The notes: generated from the letters alone by a model not told the origin. 64,000 nucleotides of DNA from Planctomycetota bacterium (GCA_009691855.1 SIAI01000010.1:33226-97225), one strand, 5' to 3'; positions 17,816 to 27,184 are shown, counted from the first letter of the stretch. A program made the numbers and translations.

Positions 17816-18010
17816 AGAGGAAAACGCAGCGCGGAGACGCGGAGGAAGAAGGGGAGCGCGGTGGAAGAATGAGGTCAGAGAAGATGGGGCCTCCGCGGCT
17901 TCGGCTCTCCGAGAGTCGCCCATCCGGAGGCCGATTCTTCCTCCTCCGCGTCTCCGCGGTGCGTTTGGGTTGCAGGCACCGCCCGCGCTGAACGGCTTGT
18001 TCTTGGGAAG
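17816..18010. repeat. Dispersed hairpin repeat, copy A
   Basis: The 357-base gap between tilS and the chosen yggS start is mostly this element. Outer arms at 17824-17850 and 17935-17964 are inverted repeats (GCGGAGACGCGGAGG against CCTCCGCGTCTCCGC). Between them a second pair, GGGCCTCCG and CCGGAGGCC, closes an inner hairpin. Downstream is a tail (GCGTTTGGGTTGC ... CTTGTTCTTGGGAAG) shared with copies B (26960-27133) and C (39861-40052). A small dyad, ACTTCTGCCAGAAGT, lies between it and the tilS stop. No coding potential is seen. Confidence 0.75.
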
Positions 18011-18126
18011 GGGTTGCTTCCCCCGCGCGGGTGACTTCCCACGCCCCCAGGGGTAGTCTCTTGCGCTGGCGCTCGCGGCCGGTGACGAGCAGGGAGCGTC
18101 GCAGGACCCCGGCTGGCAGATCCGTC

Positions 18127-18909
18127 TTGGACACGCGTCCCCTCGAACCGTCCCCCCACTCCCCGAACGCTCACGTTCCCCTCGCGCAACGGCGCGCACG
18201 GGTCCTGGAGCGCATCGCGGACGCCGCACGCCTGGCCGGACGCGCCCCGGGCGAGGTCGAGCTGCTGGCGGTGACGAAGTCGGTCTCGGCCGAGCGCGCG
18301 GCGGAGCTGTTCGAGCTCGGCACCCAGGACCTGGGCGAGAACCGCTTGCAGGACCTCGAGGCAAAGCGCCTCGCCTTTCTGGCCGCCGGTCGGATCGCGC
18401 GCTGGCACTTCGTCGGCCATCTTCAGCGCAACAAGGCGCGCCGCGTGGTGCGCGTCGCCCACGCCATCCACTCGATGGACTCGCTCGAGCTCTACGAGAC
18501 GCTGGTGCGGGTGGCGACCGAAGAGCAGCGCTTCCCCGGCATCTTCCTGCAGGTGAAACTGGCCGACGAGGAGACCAAGGGCGGCCTGGCGCCGGCCGAC
18601 GTGCCGGCGCTGGTCGAGCGCGCGCGCTCGGGCCCGCTGCCGCTGCTCGGCCTGATGACCATGGCCCCGCTGGTGGCCGAGACCCAGGCCGCCGTGCGCG
18701 GCGCACGCCAGGTCTTCGAACGCGCCGGGGCGCTCGCGCGCACCCTGGCGGCTTCGGCCTTCGTCGGCGGCCGCGTGCGGCTCTCGATGGGCATGAGCCA
18801 GGACTTCGAGGAGGCCGTGCGCGCCGGTGCGCACCTGGTGCGCATCGGCAGCCTCTTGTTCGCCGAGCCGACGCCCTCGGCGTTGCCGGCGCGGGAGCAG
18901 GCCGGATGA
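18127..18909 (+). CDS. yggS: Pyridoxal phosphate homeostasis protein, YggS/PROSC family
   Basis: A PLP-binding protein without known enzymatic activity that buffers free pyridoxal phosphate. The fold is an alanine-racemase-like barrel. The PLP lysine lies in LLAVTKSVSAE. Other family segments are LGENRLQDLEAK, WHFVGHLQRNKAR, IHSMDS, LQVKLADEETKGG, GLMTMAP, LSMGMSQDFEEAV and LVRIGSLLF. The start is uncertain: TTG at 18127 gives about 17 residues before the conserved LAQRRARV helix; GTG at 18082 and GTG at 18031 would add Arg-rich leaders. The stop overlaps the ATG of the kinase gene (ATGA), so the two are coupled. Confidence 0.85.
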   Translation: MDTRPLEPSPHSPNAHVPLAQRRARVLERIADAARLAGRAPGEVELLAVTKSVSAERAAELFELGTQDLGENRLQDLEAKRLAFLAAGRIARWHFVGHLQRNKARRVVRVAHAIHSMDSLELYETLVRVATEEQRFPGIFLQVKLADEETKGGLAPADVPALVERARSGPLPLLGLMTMAPLVAETQAAVRGARQVFERAGALARTLAASAFVGGRVRLSMGMSQDFEEAVRAGAHLVRIGSLLFAEPTPSALPAREQAG

Positions 18910-21713
18910 GCGATCCGCGCTGGGTGCTGGAGCTGACCGGCCTCGACTCGCGCTCGGTCGAGCTGCCGCTGAGCGGCACGCTGGTCGTCGGCTGCGCCAA
19001 CGCGCGCGCCGGCTTCGTGATCGACGGCCAGGGCGTGGACGAAGCGCACTGCGCGATCGGCCGCACGAAGGAAGGCGACTGGGCGGTCAAGGATCTCGGC
19101 TCGCGCCACGGGACCCTGCTCAACGGCCAGCGGGTCGGCTCGGCGCGCCTGAAGCTCGGCGATCAGCTGGTGCTCGGCACGCGGCGCCTCGAGGTGCGCG
19201 CGGCCCGCGATGCCGCCCTGGCCGCGGTCGGGAGCGCGCGCCCCAGCGACGCGCCGCAGAAGATCGGCGGCTACCGCATCGAGCGCCTGATCGGCAAGGG
19301 CGGCATGGGCGCGGTGTACCTGGCGGTGCAGGAGAGTCTGCGCCGGCCGGTGGCGCTCAAGGTCCTGCCCCCGAAGCTCGCCGCCGACCGCGACTTCGTG
19401 CACCGCTTCCAGGCCGAGGCGCGCGCCGCGGCCGCGCTCAGCCACCCCAACGTGGTGGTCGTGTACGACGTCGGCGAGGAGAACGGGCAGCACTACCTGT
19501 CGATGGAGTTCATGGCCGGCGGCTCGCTGGAGCAGAAGCTCACCGCCTCCGGTCCGCTGCCGTGGAAGGCCGTGCTGTCGGTGCTGAGCGACGCCGCCGC
19601 AGGCCTGTCGTACGCCGAGTCGCGCGGCATCGTGCACCGCGACATCAAGCCCGCGAACCTGATGTACTCGGGCACGGGCACGGTGAAGATCGCCGACCTG
19701 GGTCTGGCGACCACGCTCGAGCAAGAAGCGAGCGAGGCCGTGGACGGTAGGCGCGTGTTCGGCACGCCGCACTTCATCTCGCCCGAGCAGGCGCGCGGCG
19801 AGGCCGTGGATCATCGCTCGGACCTGTACTCGCTCGGCGCCACCGCCTATCGCCTCTTGTCCGGCAAGACGCCCTTCGAGGGCGCGAGCACGCGCGAGAT
19901 CCTGCGCGCGCTGCAGAACGACGCGCCGCGGCCGCTGAAGGAGCTGGTGGCGAGCGTGCCGCCCGAGCTCGACGCGGTGATCACGCGTCTGATGGAGAAG
20001 ACGCCCGGCGCGCGCTTCGCCACCGCCGAGAGCCTGCGCCGCGAGTGCGAGCGTCTGCGCCTAGTGGCCGAGCACGGCCCGACGCTCGAGGTGCAGAGCG
20101 GCTCGCGCTCGCAGCGCTGGCTGGGCCTCGTGCTGCTGCTGGTGGTGCTGGGCGCGAGCGCGGCCTGGTACGCGCTGAACCGCCCCGCCGCCCCGCAGGA
20201 AACCGGGACGGGCTCGAGGGTCGTCGAAGACGCGCCGGCCGTGGAGGCGGGGAACGACACCTTCTTCGGCAACGGCAACCCTACCGCGCCCGCGGCGCCC
20301 GACGAGGAAGGCGTGCTACGCGCGCGCGAGCGCGAGGCCGAGCAACGCCTGCGCGAGATCCCGGCCGGGAGTGTCGGCGACGAGCGTGTGGCGGCCCTGG
20401 AGAGGGTGCGTGCGCAGTACCCCGGCACCGCCGCCGCGGCGCGCGCCGAGAGCGAGATCGCCGGCCTGCGCGCTGGCACCTCGGGCTCGAGCAGCGGGCG
20501 CAGCGTCGATCCACTCGTCAGCGAGCTGAAGGAAGCGCTGGCCAACCTGGGCCCACAGGCCACGCTGGCCGCCGAGCTGGCGGTGATCGAGAACAGCCGC
20601 CCGCCCTTGGACCTGGTGGCGGCCTTCGAGCCCCTGCGCCTGGGCCTGGCTGCCGAGCGCGTGCAGGCCGCCGAGGGTGCGCTGCGCGCGCGCTTCGCCA
20701 GCGCCACCGAGCTGGCCCTCGCCGGACGCTTTGCCGAGCTGCGCGCGCACCTCGCCGCGACCGAAGCCGCGTTCGCGGGCCTCGACGAGGTGCCCGGCGA
20801 TCCCGCACGCCTGGCGGGCATGAAGGCCCTGCGCGACGAGCTCGCCACGCGCCGAGCGCGCGTGGACGAGGAAGAGCGCTTCTACCGCGCCACCGCCGAG
20901 CGCGCCGAGCGCCGCGCGGTGGGCGAGGCCCTGGGGCCCGGCTCGGGCCTGCTGGCCGAGCTCGGCGGGCTCGATCTCGACGCCGTCGCGCGGCGCCTGG
21001 AGGCGCTCTCGCCCGCGCAGCGCGCGCGGCCCCTGTGCGTCGCGCTGCAGGGCGAAGTGGCGCAGGCCAAGCTCGCGCTCGACAGCCTGGGCAAGGAATT
21101 CGGCGCCGGCGGCTGGAGCCGCAAGTCGGTGGTCGATCCGCGCTCCAAGAAGGTGCGCGACGTGCGCGACGTGCGCCCCGAGGGCCTGGTGTTCGAGAAG
21201 GAGGGCGCGCTCGACAGCTTCTCCTGGAAGGCAGCCAAGAACGACCCGGACTGGTTCAACAAGTTGTTCCAGGGGCGCCTGGCGCGCGACTGGAACGCGG
21301 GCGAGGCGCGCGGCATCGTCGCCGTGTTGCGCCTGATCGGCGCCACGCGCGGCGCGGCCATCGCGCGTGAGCTGCTCGACGCGCGCGCGCGCGGCCTGTT
21401 GCAGCCGGCGGACCTGACGGCCCTGGCGGAGGTCTTCGCGCCGGCACAGACCTGGCTCGAGGGCGCCGCGCCCGAGCTGCGCGCCGCGCTGCAACGCGAG
21501 AGCGCCAGCGCCGTGCGCCTGGCGCAGGCGCTGGAGGCCTACCAGGCGAAGTCCCTGACCGGCGCGACGGCGCACCTCGAGCGGCTGCTCGCCGAGGGCG
21601 GCGATTCCCTGCTCGTGGGCCTGCTCTCGGACGGCGGTGACTGGATGCCCGCGCCCTCCATGCCGCCCGTCCAGCCGACGCCGGCGAACGGCGACAGCCC
21701 GCTCGGCAAGTGA
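18906..21713 (+). CDS. Membrane Ser/Thr protein kinase with N-terminal FHA domain
   Basis: A 935-residue Hanks-type kinase. Residues about 10-100 form an FHA phosphothreonine-binding domain (KDLGSRHGTLLNGQRV). The kinase domain follows at about 120-390: GKGGMGAVYLA glycine loop, VALKVL lysine, HRDIKPANLM catalytic loop, KIADLGLAT in place of DFG, and GTPHFISPEQARGEAVDHRSD (activation segment to subdomain IX, all standard). A single membrane helix at about 402-420 (LGLVLLLVVLGASAAWYAL) is followed by about 500 Ala/Leu/Glu-rich residues, probably helical and outside the membrane. This kinase-TM-sensor layout suggests signalling from the periplasm. It overlaps yggS upstream and the DUF167 gene downstream (GTGA). 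Confidence 0.9.
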   Translation: MSDPRWVLELTGLDSRSVELPLSGTLVVGCANARAGFVIDGQGVDEAHCAIGRTKEGDWAVKDLGSRHGTLLNGQRVGSARLKLGDQLVLGTRRLEVRAARDAALAAVGSARPSDAPQKIGGYRIERLIGKGGMGAVYLAVQESLRRPVALKVLPPKLAADRDFVHRFQAEARAAAALSHPNVVVVYDVGEENGQHYLSMEFMAGGSLEQKLTASGPLPWKAVLSVLSDAAAGLSYAESRGIVHRDIKPANLMYSGTGTVKIADLGLATTLEQEASEAVDGRRVFGTPHFISPEQARGEAVDHRSDLYSLGATAYRLLSGKTPFEGASTREILRALQNDAPRPLKELVASVPPELDAVITRLMEKTPGARFATAESLRRECERLRLVAEHGPTLEVQSGSRSQRWLGLVLLLVVLGASAAWYALNRPAAPQETGTGSRVVEDAPAVEAGNDTFFGNGNPTAPAAPDEEGVLRAREREAEQRLREIPAGSVGDERVAALERVRAQYPGTAAAARAESEIAGLRAGTSGSSSGRSVDPLVSELKEALANLGPQATLAAELAVIENSRPPLDLVAAFEPLRLGLAAERVQAAEGALRARFASATELALAGRFAELRAHLAATEAAFAGLDEVPGDPARLAGMKALRDELATRRARVDEEERFYRATAERAERRAVGEALGPGSGLLAELGGLDLDAVARRLEALSPAQRARPLCVALQGEVAQAKLALDSLGKEFGAGGWSRKSVVDPRSKKVRDVRDVRPEGLVFEKEGALDSFSWKAAKNDPDWFNKLFQGRLARDWNAGEARGIVAVLRLIGATRGAAIARELLDARARGLLQPADLTALAEVFAPAQTWLEGAAPELRAALQRESASAVRLAQALEAYQAKSLTGATAHLERLLAEGGDSLLVGLLSDGGDWMPAPSMPPVQPTPANGDSPLGK

Positions 21714-22033
21714 GCGCGCCGGACGCCGCCGGGTGCAGCGCGGAGGCGGACGGGCGCTCCGTGCTCTTGTCGGTGCGCATCCAGCCGGGCGCGCGGCGCG
21801 CGGGCGCGGCGGGCAGCTGGAACGGCTGGCTGAAGCTCGCCGTGGCCGCCCCGCCCGAGGACGGGCGCGCGAACGAGGCCGCGTGCGCGCTGCTGGCCGA
21901 ACTCTTCGGACTGCGCTCTTCCGCCGTGGAGCTCGTTCGGGGACACTCCGCGCGCTCCAAGATCTTCCGTCTGCGCCTCGCGCCCCGCGCGGCGCGCGCG
22001 CGGCTGGCGGAACTCCTGGGGACTCAGCGATGA
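21710..22033 (+). CDS. DUF167 (YggU family) protein
   Basis: A 107-residue protein starting with the GTG at 21710 that overlaps the kinase stop. The family core is clear: LLSVRIQPGARRAG, the WLKLAVAAPPEDGRANEA segment (the hallmark PPxxGxAN), and FGLRSSAVELVRGHSARSKI. Members are small cytosolic alpha/beta proteins of unknown biochemical role, often next to yggS and yggT; yggS is two genes upstream here, which agrees. Its stop overlaps the ATG of the PNP-like gene (ATGA), so yggS, the kinase, this gene and the PNP-like gene form one tightly packed transcription unit. Confidence 0.88.
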   Translation: MSAPDAAGCSAEADGRSVLLSVRIQPGARRAGAAGSWNGWLKLAVAAPPEDGRANEAACALLAELFGLRSSAVELVRGHSARSKIFRLRLAPRAARARLAELLGTQR

Positions 22034-22917
22034 GCTCCGTCACCCCCACCGCCCTCGGCCTGGACGAGACCGTCTTTCCGCTGCGCGAACGCCTGCGCGC
22101 GGCCGGCGTGCCCGCACCCGACGCGCTGTTCCTGATGGCGACGGGCGTCGGCTTCCTGCCCGGGCGCCTGCGCGAAGCGCTGGAGATCGAGCTCGGCGAG
22201 CTGTCGGGCGAGTGCGAGCCGTGGGCCGGGCAGGTCCTGCGCGTGGGGCGCCTCGGCACGCTCACGGCCTGGTTCCTGGAGGACGTCTCGGGCGAGCCTC
22301 TGGCCGACGAGCCCGAGTGCCCGTGGATGCGCGCGCTGCCGGTGTGGCTGGCCGCGGCGGCGGGCGCGCAGGTGTTGGTGCACTCGACGGCCGGCAGCGC
22401 CTTGCCCTGCGCGGACGAGGGCCGCACGCCGATCGAGGCGCGCTCGCTGGCGCTGCTCTCGGATCACCTGAACTTCAGCGGCGCGACTCCGCTCTTGGGC
22501 TTGGGCGAGAGCAAGCTCGGGCCGCTGTTCCCCGATCTCACGCAGCTGCACCACCGTGGGTTGCGGCGCAGCGCGCTGGCGCGCGCCGAGGCGCTCGGTA
22601 TCCGCGCCTGCGAGGCGGTGGGCGCCTGCACGCTCGGCCCCGCGCTCGAGACGCCGGCTGAGCGGCGCATGCTGGCGCGCCTGGGCGCGGACGTGTCCGT
22701 GCCGAATCTGGCCACGCCGCTCCTGGCCGCGGGGCACGCGGGCCTGGCGACGCTTGCCGTGGTGGCGATCACCGACGCGGGCGAGGGCAGCCCCGACGTG
22801 CGCAGCGTGGTCGCGGCCGCGAGCGCGCTGCAGCCAGCGCTCGAGGATCTGCTCATCGCACTCCTCCCCGACCTGGCCTCGATCTCGGCCGAGCTGGCGC
22901 GGGAGGCTGGGGCGTGA
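22030..22917 (+). CDS. Divergent purine nucleoside phosphorylase-like protein (PNP/MTAP family)
   Basis: A 295-residue protein whose middle and C-terminal parts follow the trimeric PNP/MTAP family closely: LLSDHLNFSGATPLLG, GPLFPDLT, GPALETPAERRMLARLGAD (Glu of the ETPAE motif kept) and VVAITDAGEG. Several active-site segments are altered. The phosphate loop GSGLG is ATGVGF, the GRxHxYEG segment is not recognisable, TNAAGG has become STAGSA, and the purine-contacting Asn of the ITN motif is Asp. Asp at that position is associated with 6-aminopurine acceptance in PNP variants and MTAP. With mtnA 2 kb away, an MTAP-like role in methionine salvage is a possibility. Loss of activity is another. 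Coupled to DUF167 by ATGA. Confidence 0.75.
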   Translation: MSSVTPTALGLDETVFPLRERLRAAGVPAPDALFLMATGVGFLPGRLREALEIELGELSGECEPWAGQVLRVGRLGTLTAWFLEDVSGEPLADEPECPWMRALPVWLAAAAGAQVLVHSTAGSALPCADEGRTPIEARSLALLSDHLNFSGATPLLGLGESKLGPLFPDLTQLHHRGLRRSALARAEALGIRACEAVGACTLGPALETPAERRMLARLGADVSVPNLATPLLAAGHAGLATLAVVAITDAGEGSPDVRSVVAAASALQPALEDLLIALLPDLASISAELAREAGA

Positions 22918-22942
22918 GCGGGAGCCCGAGGGAGACGCGCGC

Positions 22943-23560
22943 GTGAAGGCTCAGCGCGGCGCGAAGGCGCGCATCGCGCTGCTGGTCTCGGGCAGCGGAC
23001 GTTCGCTCGAGAACCTGGCCGAGCTCGGGGCACGCGGAGAATTGCCGTTCGAGATCGCGCTGGTGCTCAGCGATCGCGGCGAGAGCGGCGCGCTGGAGCG
23101 CTGCGCGCGCCTCGGCATCCCCGCGCTGGTGCTCCCCTACAAGGAACTCGGCGGCGCGGCCGGCTTCTCGCAGCGCGTCTTCGCCGAGCTCGATCAGCGC
23201 GGTGTGAAGCTGTGCGTGCTGGCCGGCTTCCTGCGCCTCCTGGCCGTGCCCGCGCACTGGACCGGGCGCGTGATCAACATCCACCCCTCGCTGCTGCCGG
23301 CCTTCGGTGGCAAGGGCATGTACGGCGAGCGCGTGCACGCCGCGGTGCTGGCCGCGGGCGTGGCCGAGACCGGCTGCACCGTGCACTTCGTCGACGAGCA
23401 CTACGACCATGGCGCGCCGATCCTGCAGCGGCGCGTGCCGGTGCTCTCCGGCGACGACGCACACACGCTGGCCGAGCGCGTATTCGCCGAGGAAAAGCGC
23501 GCGCTGCCGGAGGCGATCCGGACCGTGCTGGCGCGCCTGGCAAACCCACGCCCTGGGTAG
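22943..23560 (+). CDS. purN: Phosphoribosylglycinamide formyltransferase
   Basis: Formylates GAR with 10-formyl-THF in purine synthesis. The start is the GTG at 22943 (MKAQRGAKARIALLVSGSG), preceded by GGGAG. The frame is open further upstream only as a shadow. The protein has 205 residues. Motifs: VSGSGRSLENL (phosphate loop), VLSDR, LAGFLRLL, NIHPSLLPAFGGKGMYG (catalytic Asn and His), and GCTVHFVDEHYDHGAPILQ (catalytic Asp). It follows the PNP-like gene by 25 bases. Its stop lies 3 bases before an inverted-repeat element that fills the whole gap to the next, convergent gene. Confidence 0.93.
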   Translation: MKAQRGAKARIALLVSGSGRSLENLAELGARGELPFEIALVLSDRGESGALERCARLGIPALVLPYKELGGAAGFSQRVFAELDQRGVKLCVLAGFLRLLAVPAHWTGRVINIHPSLLPAFGGKGMYGERVHAAVLAAGVAETGCTVHFVDEHYDHGAPILQRRVPVLSGDDAHTLAERVFAEEKRALPEAIRTVLARLANPRPG

Positions 23561-23563
23561 CCT

Positions 23564-23728
23564 CTAGTGCTGTGATTCACGCACAGAGGCCTTTATCCCG
23601 GGCCGCCTGCGCCCGCCGCGGCCTTGCGCCTTCTCCGAGACTTGCACCGAAGTCGCGTCGGCGGCGCGCCTTGCGCGAACGCAGGCGACCTCGGGATAAA
23701 GGCCCCTCTGCGTGAATCACAGCACTAG
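23564..23728. mobile_element. MITE-like element, about 165 bp with roughly 47-bp inverted ends
   Basis: Both ends read CTAGTGCTGTGATTCACGCA inwards. The inverted arms continue through CCTTTATCCCG and GCCTGC with a few mismatches and one indel. There is no coding capacity. The ends begin with TA inside CTAG, which would fit a TA target duplication of IS630/Tc1-type transposases; that assignment is inference. The element fills the space between purN and the convergent gene, and its right end supplies that gene's TAG stop (23725-23727). The left 110 bases recur at 26665-26775. Confidence 0.75.
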
Positions 23729-24981
23729 TTGCTGGTGAGCGCCACCGTGAGGTGCGCGACCACCGCGATGCGCTCGTAGCCGACGAGGTACAGGTGCAAG
23801 AGGCGCCCGTCCTCGTTCCAGCAGAAGACGCGGTCGATGCCGGTCTGGTGGTTGTCCACGTGCTTGCCGTCGGCGCCCAGCAAGAACAGCCAGTTGGGGC
23901 GCTCGGCGGAGAGCTCGGAGCTGCGCTCGGCCAGCGTCGCGAAGATGTCGGGCGTGCCGATGCCGAAGGTCAGGCGCAGCGTGTCCTTGTCGTTGTCGGG
24001 CGCCTGCGCGCGCGGCGGCAGGGCACCGAGGTCGCGGTCGGCGAGCACGATCCGCAGCCCGTTGGCGAAGGCGAGCTCGATCTCGGTCGCCTTCTGACCG
24101 CCACTCTGGGCGGCTTGGACGAGCTCGACCTCGCGGCGCGTGGCCTTGGTCGGTTGCGCCAGCCAGCCGAGGTCGAAGCTCACCGGGTTGGAGGGGTCGT
24201 AAAAGCCCGGCTCGCTGAAGCGCGCGGTGCGGATGGGCTGGTTGGCCTTGGCCGTGAAGTCGGCGTAGGTGGCGATGCCGCTCGTCAGCACGAGCTTGGC
24301 CTTGCGCTTCTGCTCGCCGAAGCGGATCGGGGCCTCGGCCGGGAAGCTCTGCAGCGCCATCTCGTGCTCGCTCGTCACCTTGCGCAGCGCGGCGAGCGGC
24401 GCGTTCATGCCGGTGATCTGCGGGTACTCGGCCAGCAGGCGCTGGCACTCCTGGAAGCTGCGCCCGTTCAGCTGCTCGAACACGCGCGCGTACTCGTCGC
24501 GCGGGAACTCGAACCAGCCGTGGAAGGTCATCGCGTTGCCGCTCTCGACCTTCTTGTCCAGCATGACCTCCCACAGGCCCGACTTGAGGCAGTTGTTGGC
24601 GACCTTGAAGTCCGCGAGCTCGCCCTGCGGGCCGAACTTGACCTCGTTGCGGTTGAACTCGCGCTGCAGCAGCGCGAAGCGCGAGAGGTCGTCGTCGTGG
24701 CGCGCGTAGGCCGGCACGCTCGGGACCAGCAGCGACAGGTCGAGCGCGCTGAGGCCGAGCGGCGCGGCGGCGCCGACCAGCTCGAGCGTGTGCTGCGCTC
24801 CGCTCCGCGCCAGACGCACGGCGCTCAGGTCCTGGCGCAACGGCAGGGAGAGGGTGGAAGGATTGGCCGCATAGCCGCCCGCCTCCTCCGGCTTGAGCGC
24901 CACGGTCCAGGTGCCGTCCCCGCCGCCGACGGAGAAGAAGAACGAGAGCAGGGCGAGCAACGGGAGCGTTGGGCTGGGCAT
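23725..24981 (-). CDS. Secreted protein of unknown function
   Basis: The ATG at 24981 gives 418 residues with a signal peptide (MPSPTLPLLALLSFFFSVGG). The open frame upstream of 24981 is a shadow of mtnA. The mature protein looks soluble and mixed alpha/beta. Noticeable segments are FHGWFEFPRDEYARVFEQL, LFLLGADGKHVDNHQTG and CWNEDGRLLHLYLVGYER. I do not recognise a family and no catalytic motif stands out. The TAG stop is formed by the end of the adjacent MITE-like element, so insertion may have trimmed or extended the original C-terminus (now LTVALTSN). It diverges from mtnA with 120 bases between the starts. Confidence 0.7.
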   Translation of the reverse strand: MPSPTLPLLALLSFFFSVGGGDGTWTVALKPEEAGGYAANPSTLSLPLRQDLSAVRLARSGAQHTLELVGAAAPLGLSALDLSLLVPSVPAYARHDDDLSRFALLQREFNRNEVKFGPQGELADFKVANNCLKSGLWEVMLDKKVESGNAMTFHGWFEFPRDEYARVFEQLNGRSFQECQRLLAEYPQITGMNAPLAALRKVTSEHEMALQSFPAEAPIRFGEQKRKAKLVLTSGIATYADFTAKANQPIRTARFSEPGFYDPSNPVSFDLGWLAQPTKATRREVELVQAAQSGGQKATEIELAFANGLRIVLADRDLGALPPRAQAPDNDKDTLRLTFGIGTPDIFATLAERSSELSAERPNWLFLLGADGKHVDNHQTGIDRVFCWNEDGRLLHLYLVGYERIAVVAHLTVALTSN

Positions 24982-25101
24982 GGTGGGAGCAGCAGGGGTT
25001 CGTTGGCTGGAACGCGATCGAGCTCGCTGCCCCCGCGCCTTTCCCGGAAGATCTCCGGGACCCTCTTGCACTCTCCCGCACGCCCCTGCCCTACTCGGGG
25101 A

Positions 25102-26154
<1,053 letters not shown>

Positions 26155-26286
26155 GTCGCACGCGAGCGCGCGCCGCGGACGCGCCCGAAGATCTGCCCCG
26201 CGGCAGGCCGTTGTATTCAGTTGGGCGACGCGCGCGGTCGATCCTGTCCGCGCTCGGCTCCCCCCCGCGGCGAACATCTTTCCGGC

Positions 26287-26661
26287 ATGACGCCCCCCAA
26301 GCAACGCCCCACGCCCCCCCCGCGCCAGGACGGCGACAAGCCCTGGGTGCGCACGCACACGCCGCGACCCGACGAGCTCTCGCGTGAGACCTTCGAGTTC
26401 ATCGCCGCGATCGACGAGTACAAACGCAAGCACATGCGCTCCTTCCTCTCCGACCGCGAGGTCCTGGCGGTGCTGCGCACGCTGGGCTACGGCCGCGCGG
26501 ACGCCGGGGCCGAACCGAGCGCGGGCGAGCTGGCCGAGTACGCCGATTCACGCGCCCGCTATCGCACCGAGCACGGGCGCCTGTTTCCGACCTGGAGCGA
26601 GGTCTTCCAGCTGCTGCTGGACCTCGGCTACCAGCGCCGTGAGCCGCGCAGCGCGGCCTGA
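26287..26661 (+). CDS. Small protein with two tandem helical repeats (FPTWSEV type)
   Basis: A 124-residue protein from the ATG at 26287. After a Pro/Arg/Lys-rich N-terminus (about 35 residues) come two copies of a unit of about 34 residues: EFIAAIDEYKRKHMRSFLSD-REVLAVLRTLGYGR and EYADSRARYRTEHGRLFPTW-SEVFQLLLDLGYQRR. Each is helix, R-x-F-turn, helix ending in LGY. There is no signal peptide, so a cytosolic, possibly nucleic-acid- or protein-binding role is likely. I have the impression that this FPTWSEV...LGY unit recurs in planctomycetes, but cannot check it. A partial MITE copy starts 3 bases after the stop. Confidence 0.7.
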   Translation: MTPPKQRPTPPPRQDGDKPWVRTHTPRPDELSRETFEFIAAIDEYKRKHMRSFLSDREVLAVLRTLGYGRADAGAEPSAGELAEYADSRARYRTEHGRLFPTWSEVFQLLLDLGYQRREPRSAA

Positions 26662-26664
26662 GCT

Positions 26665-26775
26665 ACTGGTGGTGTGATTCACGCACAGAGGCCTTTATCC
26701 CGGGCCGCCTGCGTCCGCCGCGGCGTTGCGCCTTCTCCGAGACTTGCACCGAATACGCGTCGTCGGCGCGCCTTG
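26665..26775. mobile_element. Partial second copy of the MITE-like element
   Basis: From GTGTGATTCACGCACAGAGG through GCCTTTATCCCGGGCCGCCT to GGCGCGCCTTG, this segment matches the left two thirds of 23564-23728 almost base for base. The right inverted arm is missing; only CACTAG at about 26824 might be a remnant of the far end. It opens the 549-base gap between the small repeat protein and glyA, which otherwise holds hairpin-repeat copy B and a terminator-like stem-loop. Confidence 0.7.
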
Positions 26776-26959
26776 CCAGCGACGATCCATCACGGCGCCT
26801 TGTTGGCGCTACTGCGGGGCAGGAACACTAGGTTCGAGAGTCCGCGCGTCGCGCGCGGATTCTAGGGCGTAGTAGCTCCGGCGCCGCAGGCGCCGCGCCG
26901 CTCATCAAGCGGCGAGGAGGGGGAGGCCGCGTGGCGCGCCTGGCCTGGAGCAGGAGTCG

Positions 26960-27133
26960 CGCAGAGCGCGGCGACTCGCGGAGAAGGAAAGAGCATGGGC
27001 CTCCGCGGTTCAGCCTGCTGGAATCCGACGCTCCGGAGGTCTTCCGCCCCGCTCCCCGTTCTTCCTCCGGGGCGCTCCGCGCTGCGTTTGGGTTGCGGGC
27101 GGCGCACGCGCTGAACGACTTGTTCTTTGGAAG
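26960..27133. repeat. Dispersed hairpin repeat, copy B
   Basis: Nearly identical to copy C (39861-40052) over about 100 bases: GCGGAGAAGGAAAGAGCATG, GGCCTCCGCGGTTCAGCC, TGCTGGAATCCGACGCTCC, then AGGTCTTCCGCCCCGCTCC and CGTTCTTCCTCC. It ends with the tail GCGTTTGGGTTGCGGGC ... CTTGTTCTTTGGAAG, also found in copy A. The GGCCTCCG/CGGAGG and GGAGAAGGAA/TTCTTCCTCC pairs allow a long imperfect hairpin. Noncoding. Confidence 0.75.
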
Positions 27134-27184
27134 CCCCCGCGCGCCTGCCGCGCCGGCGCGGTGCACGGGCGCGAAGTCTGCAGA

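Noticed and set aside
18906..21713. DLG in place of DFG as a sign of an inactive kinase
   Set aside because: DLG is frequent in active bacterial Hanks-type kinases, and the Lys, HRD and APE-type regions are intact.
23752..25101. Open frame upstream of mtnA
   Set aside because: Antisense to the secreted-protein gene; MtnA homology starts at 25102.
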